The notes under the pieces were generated by a model. It saw only the letters and a list, made by a program, of their open reading frames with translations, made no database searches and was not told the origin of the DNA. The position numbers were made by a program, and so were the translations under genes. DNA of 64,000 bases from Vallitalea maricola (GTDB taxonomy: Bacteria > Bacillota > Clostridia > Lachnospirales > Vallitaleaceae), in assembly GCF_036985595.1 (NCBI RefSeq), contig NZ_BTPU01000009.1, forward strand, positions 109,839 to 173,838, read 5' to 3'. Within the stretch, counting starts at the first letter, position 1; the number at the start of each line of letters is the position of its first letter. Positions 24,667 through 32,953 of this stretch are shown here, one piece after another.

Positions 24667-26565
24667 ATGGACTTCAAACCTATTGGTTCAATTTCAGAAC
24701 TTGAAGAACTTCAAAAAGAACAATATGAAAAACTTTCTATTAGACTAAAAGATACCTCAGTTGAAAAAGAAATTAATAAACATCATATATTAGTATGCTC
24801 TGGTACTGGTTGTACATCCTCAGACAGTCAGGTGATATTAAAAAAATTGGAAAGAGAAGTTAAGAAACGTCACTTAGGAGATAAAGTAAAAGTATTTAAA
24901 ACAGGATGTTTCGGTTTCTGTAAACTTGGTCCAATCATAGTAGTACACCCTGACCGTACTTTCTATTGCCGTGTAAGACCAGAAGACGTAGATAATATTT
25001 TAGAAGAACATATAGAAAATAATAAGGTAGTTGAAAGGCTATTATATAAGAATCCTTCTACAGATAAAGTACAAGAAAGAATTGATGACCTGGATTTCTT
25101 CAATCATCAACAGAGAATAGCTCTGCGTAACTGCGGTATCATCGACCCCGAAAACATCTATGAATATATTGCAATGAATGGTTATAAAGCCATAGGGGAC
25201 ATTCTGAATAATAAATCTGACCCTGATAAAATTATTGAAACTGTTAAGAAATCTGGGCTTAGAGGCAGAGGCGGCGGCGGCTTCCCAACAGGTAAAAAGT
25301 GGGAATTTTCTCGTGCCTACAAAAATGATAAAAAGTATGTTGTTTGCAATGCTGACGAAGGTGACCCTGGTGCATTCATGGATCGTTCAATCCTTGAAGG
25401 TGACCCCCATAGTATTATAGAAGCTATGTTAGTAGCTGGTTACTGCATCGGAGCTAACCAAGGTTTTATTTATGTCAGAGCTGAATATCCCATTGCTGTA
25501 GAACGACTATCAATAGCCCTTGAACAAGCAAAAGAAGTTGGTCTATTAGGTGATAATATATTAGGCACCAGCTTTCAATTTGACCTTGATATTAGATTAG
25601 GTGCAGGAGCTTTTGTATGTGGTGAAGAAACTGCTCTTATATCTTCTATTATGGGATTTAGAGGCGAACCTAGACCAAGACCTCCATTTCCAGCAGAAGT
25701 CGGATTGTGGGAATATCCCACCCTTAACAATAACGTAGAAACTTATGCCAATATACCAATAATCCTGTTAAAAGGCGCTGATTGGTACAGCAGTATTGGA
25801 ACAGAAGATAGTAAAGGAACTAAGGTATTTGCACTTGCAGGTCAGATCAATAATACAGGTCTTATTGAAGTACCCATGGGAACCACATTAAGAACTATTG
25901 TTTATGATATTGGTGGTGGTATCCCTGGTGGCAAGAAATTCAAAGCAGTACAGACAGGAGGTCCATCTGGAGGATGTATCCCCAAATCCCATCTTGATAC
26001 TAAAATAGATTTTAAATCTTTAACGGATATAGGCTCAATGATGGGTTCTGGTGGAATGATTGTTATGGATGAATCAGATTGTATGGTAGATATAGCTAGA
26101 TTCTATCTGGAATTTGCTACTGATGAATCCTGTGGAAAATGTGTACCCTGTAGAATAGGAACTAAAAGACTTCTTGAGATATTAGAACGGATAACAGAAG
26201 GTAAAGGGAGTATGGAAGATATTGATATATTAAAAGACTTAAGCGTCAATATACAGAATAGCTCCTTGTGCGGACTTGGACAAACTGCCCCTAACCCAAT
26301 ACTGAGTTCACTCAAATATTTTGAACACGAATATATTGCTCATATAAAAGAAAAAAGCTGTCCTTCAGGCGTTTGTAATTCCCTTCTTAGAGTAGTGATT
26401 TCTGATGACAAATGTATTGCTTGTGGAATATGTGCAAAAGTCTGTCCTGTAGATGCCATAACAGGTGAACGTAAGAAGCCTCCTTACCATATACATCAAG
26501 ATATTTGTATCAAATGTGGAGCTTGTATACCAAAATGTCCTGTTGATGCCATTTATAAACGATAA
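24667..26565 (+). CDS. hydB: Electron-bifurcating [FeFe]-hydrogenase subunit HydB (NuoF-like)
   Basis: A 632-residue NADH- and FMN-binding subunit. In order it has a thioredoxin-like [2Fe-2S] domain ('VCSGTGCTS', about 43; 'TGCFGFCKLGP', about 83), the FMN/NADH loop 'GLRGRGGGGFPTGKKW' (about 197), 'CGEETALISS' (about 318), a NuoF [4Fe-4S] motif 'SCGKCVPCRIGT' (about 488), and two ferredoxin-type clusters at the C-terminus ('CIACGICAKVCP', 'CIKCGACIPKCP'). This layout is that of HydB of trimeric bifurcating hydrogenases. These couple H2 to NAD and ferredoxin. It lies between hydC and hydA with short gaps and good ribosome binding sites. Confidence 0.95.
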   Translation: MDFKPIGSISELEELQKEQYEKLSIRLKDTSVEKEINKHHILVCSGTGCTSSDSQVILKKLEREVKKRHLGDKVKVFKTGCFGFCKLGPIIVVHPDRTFYCRVRPEDVDNILEEHIENNKVVERLLYKNPSTDKVQERIDDLDFFNHQQRIALRNCGIIDPENIYEYIAMNGYKAIGDILNNKSDPDKIIETVKKSGLRGRGGGGFPTGKKWEFSRAYKNDKKYVVCNADEGDPGAFMDRSILEGDPHSIIEAMLVAGYCIGANQGFIYVRAEYPIAVERLSIALEQAKEVGLLGDNILGTSFQFDLDIRLGAGAFVCGEETALISSIMGFRGEPRPRPPFPAEVGLWEYPTLNNNVETYANIPIILLKGADWYSSIGTEDSKGTKVFALAGQINNTGLIEVPMGTTLRTIVYDIGGGIPGGKKFKAVQTGGPSGGCIPKSHLDTKIDFKSLTDIGSMMGSGGMIVMDESDCMVDIARFYLEFATDESCGKCVPCRIGTKRLLEILERITEGKGSMEDIDILKDLSVNIQNSSLCGLGQTAPNPILSSLKYFEHEYIAHIKEKSCPSGVCNSLLRVVISDDKCIACGICAKVCPVDAITGERKKPPYHIHQDICIKCGACIPKCPVDAIYKR

Positions 26566-26585
26566 CCCAGAAAGGAGCTAAAAAA

Positions 26586-28403
26586 GTGGAAAATATACGA
26601 GAAAAAGATGAACAAGAATTGAAAGAAAAACTTGTTACTATATATTTTGATGGAAACCCTTATAAAGTCCCAATGGGAATGTCTGTCCTAGAAGCTGCAA
26701 GACTAGTCAATATTGAAATTCCTAGTTTGTGCTATTTAAAAGATATAAATGAAATAGGAGCCTGTCGTGTATGCGTTGTAGAAATAGAAGGTATCAGGGC
26801 ACTACAGCCTTCTTGTGTATATCCTGTAAGAGATGGCCTAAAGGTTAAAACCAATACAAAAAAAGTTAGAGATGCAAGAAAGACTGCCATAACTTTGCTA
26901 TTATCCAATCACCATAGAGAATGTTTGACATGTATAAGAAACCTAAATTGTGAATTACAGAATGTTGCAGACAGCTTAGGTATCAGAAACATCCCTTATA
27001 CTGGTGAGATGCCTGATTACGGTTTCCATAACGATAACGTTTTTATTCAAAGAGATTATAATAAATGCATTAATTGTAGAAGATGTATGGCTATATGTAA
27101 TAAAATACAAGAATGTAATGTTTACTCTCCATTAAATCGTGGGCTTAATACTGTTATTGCACCTAGTTTCAAAAAAGATCTCAGTGAAGTTACTTGCATC
27201 ACCTGTGGTCAATGTATTATTGCTTGTCCTACAGGTTCTCTAACAGCCAGAGAAGATATTGACGATGTATGGAAAGTTCTAAATGACCCAACTAAACATG
27301 TTATAGCTCAAACAGCTCCTTCTATTCAAGTTACAATAGGAGAAGATTTCAATATGCCTGTAGGTACTATGGTTAGAGGAAAACTGGTCACAGCACTCAG
27401 AAGATTAGGTTTTGATAAAGTCTTTGCTACTGATGTTACAGCAGACCTTACTATCATGGAAGAAGCAAGTGAATTAAAGGAAAGAGTCACCGAACATCCT
27501 GAAAAACTACCTCTCCTATCCTCTTGTTGTCCTGCTTGGGTTAAATTTGCAGAACATTTCTATCCTGATATGCTTCATAACCTGTCAACCTGTAAATCTC
27601 CTCATGAAATGTGTGGAGCCCTTACCAAGACTTGGTATGCTAAAAAATATAACATTGACCCTGATAGCATAGTCAATGTAGCTATAATGCCTTGCACTGC
27701 CAAAAAATTTGAAGCTGCACGCCCAGAGATGACATCAGATGGATACAGAAATGTTGATTATGTATTGACAACTAGAGAATTATCCAGAATGATAAGATCA
27801 GTAGGGATACATTTTGGCAGCCTACCTGATAGCGGATATGATGAACCTTTTAACCAATTCAGTAGTGCAGGTACTATTTTCGGTGCTACCGGCGGAGTAT
27901 TAGAAGCCGCAGTAAGAACTGCTCATTATTTCATTACAGGAGAAGAAATAGGTGTTCCTGAATATGAAGAAGCAAGAGGTCAAAAAGGGTTAAAATATGG
28001 TAAAGTAACCTTTGGAGATACTACTCTTAGAATTGCAATAGCACATGGTACAGGCAACGCTAAAAAAGCATTGACAAGACATCTGAGCGGTGAAAAACCT
28101 TTTGATTATATGGAAGTAATGGCTTGTCCCGGAGGCTGCGTCGGCGGCGGCGGTCAACCTATCTTAGGTGGTAAAGACCATAAGAAGATATCTCTGGATT
28201 ACAGACATAATCGTGCCGACACTCTTTATAACATTGATAAAGACAGTAAGATCAGAAAATCCTATGAAAACCCTGTTATGAAGCAAATATATGATGAATT
28301 CTTGGGTGAACCTCTATCTAATACTTCAAAAAAATATCTTCATACAACATATATCAAAAGAGGTAAATACCCTTATCTTGATAAAGAAGTTAAAGTTGAA
28401 TAG
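26586..28403 (+). CDS. hydA: Electron-bifurcating [FeFe]-hydrogenase catalytic subunit HydA
   Basis: A 605-residue catalytic subunit. The N-terminal [2Fe-2S] domain ('CYLKDINEIGACRVC', about 50-64), the His-ligated cluster 'HHRECLTCIRNLNC' (about 111-124) and two [4Fe-4S] motifs (about 160 and 207) lead to the H-cluster domain. Its loops are SSCCPAW (about 312), MPCTAKKFE (about 367) and ACPGGCVGGGG (about 514). The first loop has Ser where Thr is usual; both Cys remain. The end lacks the extra C-terminal [2Fe-2S] domain known in the Thermotoga enzyme. The start is GTG after AAAGGAG. The maturation genes hydEFG are not in the window. Confidence 0.95.
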   Translation: MENIREKDEQELKEKLVTIYFDGNPYKVPMGMSVLEAARLVNIEIPSLCYLKDINEIGACRVCVVEIEGIRALQPSCVYPVRDGLKVKTNTKKVRDARKTAITLLLSNHHRECLTCIRNLNCELQNVADSLGIRNIPYTGEMPDYGFHNDNVFIQRDYNKCINCRRCMAICNKIQECNVYSPLNRGLNTVIAPSFKKDLSEVTCITCGQCIIACPTGSLTAREDIDDVWKVLNDPTKHVIAQTAPSIQVTIGEDFNMPVGTMVRGKLVTALRRLGFDKVFATDVTADLTIMEEASELKERVTEHPEKLPLLSSCCPAWVKFAEHFYPDMLHNLSTCKSPHEMCGALTKTWYAKKYNIDPDSIVNVAIMPCTAKKFEAARPEMTSDGYRNVDYVLTTRELSRMIRSVGIHFGSLPDSGYDEPFNQFSSAGTIFGATGGVLEAAVRTAHYFITGEEIGVPEYEEARGQKGLKYGKVTFGDTTLRIAIAHGTGNAKKALTRHLSGEKPFDYMEVMACPGGCVGGGGQPILGGKDHKKISLDYRHNRADTLYNIDKDSKIRKSYENPVMKQIYDEFLGEPLSNTSKKYLHTTYIKRGKYPYLDKEVKVE

Positions 28404-28420
28404 ATTTACAATGAAGAGCT

Positions 28421-28470
28421 AAAAAGTTTGTCCTTTGTACTAAATATAATACTGGACAAACTTTTTATTG
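28421..28470 (+). terminator. Terminator of hydCBA
   Basis: Arms AAAAAGTTTGTCC (28421-28433) and GGACAAACTTTTT (28454-28466) with a 20-base loop. The symmetric A/T runs allow it to serve the convergent glycan cluster too. Confidence 0.88.
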
Positions 28471-28489
28471 AGTTAAGATAATCCTTCCT

Positions 28490-29365
28490 CTATTTTAACC
28501 TTCTTACTTCCTGTACAATATAATATTTAGCTCCTTTTACCTCTCTATACAACAATAATAAATGATTAATCAAAATACCAATGAGTGCAAGTAATATAGA
28601 AAAGCTCAGTAAAAACAACGGCACAAAAGATTCTTTTTGCATATCTCCAAATATTATTACCCCAAGAAAAATTAATAAATATATGCACCCCAAAACAAAT
28701 GATGCCTTACATCCTAGATTCTTGAATCTAACTAAATAAGATAATTCCTTATTGAAATTACTATCAACCTGCTTGCTTGTTTCACAGTAGATATTAGTAT
28801 ATTTCAACCCACATTGCTGAAACATTAAGTTTCTCGTATTATCTCTCTCATATTGAATATCTACCGCATTCAAACTTCTTCTAGTAACCAGTCTTACAAG
28901 ATTCTTGCCTAGAACAATATTCCCCTTACCTTTTCTATTTAATATTTTCATTATCACTCTATTAATTAATCCAATATTCTTTGGTCTTAAAAAAGCGATA
29001 TCACATTTTTGTTTAGTCAGCTCAATATACATATTTTCTATACTTTCATAAGTTGATGGATTACTCCCTCTATCAATCTCATATATATAATCTCCAATAC
29101 TGATGTCAACTCCAGCCATTATGGCACTCTCAGTATTATGACTATAACTCAAGCTCACCAATATGACATTACCCTTAATACGTTCATTTAACTCACTTAG
29201 ATTACTGTACATATTGTCATCAAAATCAGCTTTTAATACAACTATAATTTCATAATTCATAACAAATCTATCTAGACATTCATCTACATAATATATCTGC
29301 TTAATCAATTCATTCATACATTTATCTTCATAAATTACAACAGAAAAATATCCTTGTGCTTTCAT
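28490..29365 (-). CDS. GT2-like membrane glycosyltransferase
   Basis: A 291-residue protein with a GT-A-like N-terminal domain related to dolichol-phosphate sugar synthases ('YFSVVIYEDKCMNELIKQI', 'EIIVVLKADFDDN', 'SHNTESAIMAGVDISIGDYIYEIDRGSN'). Two C-terminal membrane segments are at about 217-237 and 245-270. The usual Asp-x-Asp metal site is not clear; 'EIDRGSN' occupies its place. Start and stop overlap the upstream FAD gene by 4 bases, so they are translationally coupled. It is the last gene of a four-gene glycan cluster. A sugar donor cannot be named. Confidence 0.75.
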   Translation of the reverse strand: MKAQGYFSVVIYEDKCMNELIKQIYYVDECLDRFVMNYEIIVVLKADFDDNMYSNLSELNERIKGNVILVSLSYSHNTESAIMAGVDISIGDYIYEIDRGSNPSTYESIENMYIELTKQKCDIAFLRPKNIGLINRVIMKILNRKGKGNIVLGKNLVRLVTRRSLNAVDIQYERDNTRNLMFQQCGLKYTNIYCETSKQVDSNFNKELSYLVRFKNLGCKASFVLGCIYLLIFLGVIIFGDMQKESFVPLFLLSFSILLALIGILINHLLLLYREVKGAKYYIVQEVRRLK

Positions 29366-30483
29366 CCAATCACCTTCTCCAAATCATACACTGTATTAAT
29401 TTTACCTGATAGAACCGTAATCAATCTTGGTTCTTTCCCCCATACTTTTATTACAGTAGGTCTGGAATCATCCATCTCTGAAACATCCAATAATGGTTTT
29501 ATAGCAAATAATGATTTTATATAAGTAATGTTCATATCCATAGCAAGATATTTATTAGCCAACTGTTTCATGCTATAAAAAAAAGTCTTTGGTCTCTCAT
29601 CACATAAATTACAATTCTCTAGATTGTATAACGTACATTTTTTGTTTCTTTCCTGACAGGGAAAGTTGGGCAATATTTCATTGCATGTTTTATGATGTGT
29701 GAAAGTCACAGATGTAAGAGAATGATGATTACCATTGCCAAAAGGCATTATAGAGAAAAATGGTCCATCCATCAATGTTAACCCTAGTTCACTATAATTC
29801 TCTTTTATCTTGCATATGATGATTTCACTTATCTCGTATCTGATTTTAAAAAGTGGTGCTTGAAATTGTCTAAGTATCTGATTTACACCTGCATAAGTAG
29901 TATTAATGACCGTAGATGCCATAAACATATTTCCATCTTCTGTCTTAATAACATATTTGTTACCTTTAATTAATACCTCTCTTATTCTTATGTCATAACG
30001 AATCTCCCACTTCTTGTTCTCTTTCAATTTTTCCATGAACCATTTATTGATTATTCCTGCATCTAAAGCATATTCTTCTGTTAAAAAAGCTTGTTCAACC
30101 AAGTTTTTCTTAAAATATTGGTTAGTATAAACTTCTGTACATGGTATATCTGCCTTTTTGCAAAAACTTTTGAATTGCTTAGCCGACGTTAACGAATAAT
30201 TTTCCGCAATTCCATATATGCTCTTATATCTATTGTTGATTGCAAATTCAAAGTCCATATAAAACCTTTTAAAATAATCAGCTGATTTTATAGCTGTAGC
30301 ATAACTTCTTGGATAATGATATCCTCTATGTACTCTAGCTTGATTAATATAGGATGCTCTTTGAAAACTATTACAATCATGTTCTAATATGACTACTTTA
30401 TTTCCTTTATCAACTAAATCTTTGCTGGCATATAACCCATACATACCAGCACCTAATATAATGTAATCAGCCTCAATAATCAT
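29362..30483 (-). CDS. FAD-dependent oxidoreductase (DAO family)
   Basis: A 373-residue flavoprotein. The N-terminal Rossmann motif 'ADYIILGAGMYGLYASKDLVDKGNKVVILEHD' binds FAD; 'INQARVHRGYHYPRSY' follows (about 50-65), as in DAO-type enzymes that act on sugars or amino groups. A Cys-rich patch near 270-290 ('CQERNKKCTLYNLENCNLCDE') is unusual and could bind a metal. The ATG at 30483 follows GAGGTG by 6 bases; a GTG three codons earlier is less likely. It lies in the glycan cluster between an epimerase-like gene and a glycosyltransferase. The substrate is unknown. Confidence 0.75.
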   Translation of the reverse strand: MIIEADYIILGAGMYGLYASKDLVDKGNKVVILEHDCNSFQRASYINQARVHRGYHYPRSYATAIKSADYFKRFYMDFEFAINNRYKSIYGIAENYSLTSAKQFKSFCKKADIPCTEVYTNQYFKKNLVEQAFLTEEYALDAGIINKWFMEKLKENKKWEIRYDIRIREVLIKGNKYVIKTEDGNMFMASTVINTTYAGVNQILRQFQAPLFKIRYEISEIIICKIKENYSELGLTLMDGPFFSIMPFGNGNHHSLTSVTFTHHKTCNEILPNFPCQERNKKCTLYNLENCNLCDERPKTFFYSMKQLANKYLAMDMNITYIKSLFAIKPLLDVSEMDDSRPTVIKVWGKEPRLITVLSGKINTVYDLEKVIG

Positions 30484-30550
30484 ACTAATCACCTCAATAT
30501 CTCTCTTGAATATCTCTCTTAATCATTTTTATCAATTCATTTCTTGATAA

Positions 30551-31321
30551 TTATTTTACTTTTACACTAATACTACTAAAATTAATGATATCTCTAAGTA
30601 CTTTCTGTCTTGAATACATATAATAATTGTCTTTACTAAATAGATAGGAGTATTTTGATTTTACATCATAGATATCTGGTAATCTTTTGGTCACATTAGT
30701 AAAATCTCTATTAAAACACTCACTGGCAATTTCCCATGCTTTTATAGGCTCTGAATTAAAATTAATAAGTGGGATATGATTATCCATGACAATCTTAATA
30801 TCATCCCATAAATAATCTAGATTATAATATTGATACACACTATCTCTATGAGTCCATTCCAAACAATGATTATTCATTAAATCATATATATAATTTTTTT
30901 TCAGGTTCTTTCCAAACAAGGCAGGCAGACGTATAATGGAATGCTGACTAAACCTAGCCTTTATTATCTGTTCTACCTCATATCTGTTTTTACCATAGTC
31001 ATGCAAATCATGGGTAGAAATAATTGTGTCCTCATCTACCCCATTAGGATTTTTATACACATCCACAGTGGAAATGAGAACAAAATATCCACAGGACACT
31101 GTTTCCAGATTGTCTAGAAGTCTGTAGATAGCTAGTTTATCCTCTTGTGGATACTTATTAGCATACCACTTAGTTCCATACATACCCGCACATACAAGCA
31201 AATCGAATTTTTTACCTCTTATGCTATCTATATTCTTACTATTATATTTTTCATGAAAAAATGCCTGCCTATCTAAATTACTACCCACCAAACCTGTATG
31301 ACCTATTAATCCTTTTAACAT
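30551..31321 (-). CDS. NAD-dependent epimerase/dehydratase-like protein
   Basis: A 256-residue extended-SDR protein. It has an N-terminal nucleotide-binding motif 'GLIGHTGLVGSNL', a 'YFVLISTVDVYKNP' strand with the catalytic Ser/Thr region (about 85-98), and 'LHDYGKNRYEVEQ' (about 113). There the usual Tyr-x3-Lys pair reads Tyr-x3-Arg. The later part includes 'IIRLPALFGKNLKKN'. Such enzymes modify nucleotide sugars, and the Arg suggests altered or reduced chemistry. It is second in the cluster, 15 bases after the GT8-like gene. ATG follows GGAGGAAGG. Confidence 0.75.
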   Translation of the reverse strand: MLKGLIGHTGLVGSNLDRQAFFHEKYNSKNIDSIRGKKFDLLVCAGMYGTKWYANKYPQEDKLAIYRLLDNLETVSCGYFVLISTVDVYKNPNGVDEDTIISTHDLHDYGKNRYEVEQIIKARFSQHSIIRLPALFGKNLKKNYIYDLMNNHCLEWTHRDSVYQYYNLDYLWDDIKIVMDNHIPLINFNSEPIKAWEIASECFNRDFTNVTKRLPDIYDVKSKYSYLFSKDNYYMYSRQKVLRDIINFSSISVKVK

Positions 31322-31336
31322 TCTAACCTTCCTCCA

Positions 31337-32386
31337 TTATCCACCTTTTGTATTAGCTAAGTCCAATCCTTCACTTCTAAGAAATTCATTGATACAATCT
31401 AATAGATTCTTTAACTTCTTATATTCCAAAAAACTAGGACAGTCTTTTGTAACCATTTCAATATATGTTTTATACCAATAGAGAAAATCCTTCTTTTTCC
31501 CTAAACGGTAAATCTTCTTTTTATCCTTAAAATTCCATGGTTTGAATCCTGCATAATGAAGTCCATACAATATATCAATTGATGGATATCCTCCGAATCC
31601 GTTGAAAATAAGGTCAATATTTTTCCATCTACCTGCCCAATGTATAGTTGCATATTGCATTTCAGGCCAATTGAAAACATCTCCTATGAGCTTTTTTATC
31701 TCTGGTCTTTTTACATCTTCCATTATCTCATGATAATCATCCATAGAAGGCGTTAATACCCATAAGGAACTATTTATTCCCATGTTACTCGGGTCATCTA
31801 TGACACGATGGCAAATATCCACAGGTACATTTTCTCCATGAGAACATATGGAATCATAGGTTCTATGCCATATCCATTTTTTTGTTGTTTCAACATTTGG
31901 TGGAATTATATACTTTCCGTCACTGCTATACTCCATAGTATAGCCTTTCCTCTCATTCACAGTTCCTGCTGGTGTATCCAATGCAAAGAGCTGATTATAA
32001 TTCTTTCTGGGCAATACATCAGCATCTAGAACAACCACCTTTTCATAATCAAACCCCAAGTCTCCATCTTTACCTAATCGTAATGCTTGGAATCTTGTGA
32101 ATAAAAAAGGTCTATCTTGACGTTTCTGACGTCTTCTATGATGTATGAATACTTCTTCTACATCAACAACATAATCATATATCTCTCCTATGATATCTTT
32201 TGCCTCTTGTGATATATTCTCTGTAACTAGGCATACCAAATCAGCACCATAATTACCTTTTCGCAATTGATTACCCTGCATCAATATACCAGGCAGAAAA
32301 TGGTCATTCATCATTAGAAATGTGACAAAAGCATATTTTCTACTACCATCTTGCCTTGTCATTTTCATTACTTGTTCATTTTTCAA
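31337..32386 (-). CDS. GT8-like glycosyltransferase (glycogenin type)
   Basis: About 349 residues. The early motif 'YAFVTFLMMNDHFLPGILMQGNQLRKGNYGADLVCLVTE' and the donor/metal site 'KVVVLDADVLP' (Asp-x-Asp) are those of family GT8. Later 'NMGINSSLWVLTPS' and 'TIHWAGRWKN' (metal-binding His near 270) fit too. I place the start at a TTG at 32386, six bases after GAGGTG; a GTG three codons upstream and an ATG six codons downstream are alternatives. It is the first gene of a leftward cluster GT8, epimerase, FAD enzyme, GT2, probably for a surface glycan. Confidence 0.8.
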   Translation of the reverse strand: MKNEQVMKMTRQDGSRKYAFVTFLMMNDHFLPGILMQGNQLRKGNYGADLVCLVTENISQEAKDIIGEIYDYVVDVEEVFIHHRRRQKRQDRPFLFTRFQALRLGKDGDLGFDYEKVVVLDADVLPRKNYNQLFALDTPAGTVNERKGYTMEYSSDGKYIIPPNVETTKKWIWHRTYDSICSHGENVPVDICHRVIDDPSNMGINSSLWVLTPSMDDYHEIMEDVKRPEIKKLIGDVFNWPEMQYATIHWAGRWKNIDLIFNGFGGYPSIDILYGLHYAGFKPWNFKDKKKIYRLGKKKDFLYWYKTYIEMVTKDCPSFLEYKKLKNLLDCINEFLRSEGLDLANTKGG

Positions 32387-32482
32387 TTGACTCACCTCTG
32401 TATCTAGAATATAAATTAAACATTAAGGGAAAGTTTGGATAGAAGGTAAAAATCCATTAGATAAATGGTATAAAAGTACACG

Positions 32483-32518
32483 AAAAAAGGCTGTAAATGA
32501 ACACTTCCATTTATAGCC
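32483..32518 (-). terminator. Second terminator before the glycan cluster
   Basis: Read leftward, GGCTATAAATG and CATTTACAGCC pair around an 8-base loop, followed by six T. It lies about 100 bases before the GT8-like gene and downstream of the leader-peptide RNA. Confidence 0.85.
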
Positions 32519-32560
32519 TTTATAGTATATTAATCAAAATATATTATTAAAAAAGGGTAT

Positions 32561-32749
32561 AAAAAAACATGCCTCAAGCATGCCTAATTCTATTATACTA
32601 TTTAGTGCTAACTTGTGTTCTTAACTAAAATTTAGTAAAGAGTACCATTAATAAAACCATTGTACTGGTCTTCTCTCTTCACCTTCTATTCAATTCATCT
32701 TATTTAGTTAAGAATTTAGACATTGCACTTGCTCCTTTTCATTTAATCA
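32561..32749 (-). ncRNA. Candidate leader RNA with 7-codon peptide and alternative stems
   Basis: A leftward RNA of about 190 bases from a consensus promoter to the CATGC-GCATG terminator with seven T (32561-32585). It contains a small ORF at 32700-32723. Codons 4-7 of that ORF, UUC UUA ACU AAA, are one arm of a 12-base inverted repeat whose other arm is at 32618-32629. A ribosome on the ORF would open that pairing. An inner stem AGTAC..GTACT lies near 32641-32665. This is the layout of an attenuator or a small regulatory RNA. The family is not recognised. Confidence 0.55.
32700..32723 (-). CDS. Leader peptide MSKFLTK
   Basis: Seven codons and a TAA stop. AAGGAG lies 8 bases before the ATG, as good as any site in the window. 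Its 3' half forms one arm of a long-range inverted repeat, which suggests that translation controls RNA folding. The peptide does not match the macrolide-stalling leaders I know. Confidence 0.5.
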   Translation of the reverse strand: MSKFLTK

Positions 32750-32755
32750 TCTTTA

Positions 32756-32784
32756 ATTATAGTATATTAAAAAAATATTGTCAA
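32756..32784 (-). promoter_or_regulatory. Consensus sigma-A promoter for the leader RNA
   Basis: Read leftward: TTGACA (32784-32779), 17 bases, TATAAT (32761-32756). All 12 positions match consensus, the best promoter found in the window. Confidence 0.85.
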
Positions 32785-32953
32785 TTATTACTATTATATT
32801 TAAAATACTGTTATAAATAAATGTATATAAATTTCATCTATGGATATTATAATCGAAGAAATATATACCTTAAGTGTAATTCTAAGTCATACAATTATCT
32901 CCATTCACCAGCTATAATAAAATCATGAAATGAAAAATAAGGAGGATGTTTAT

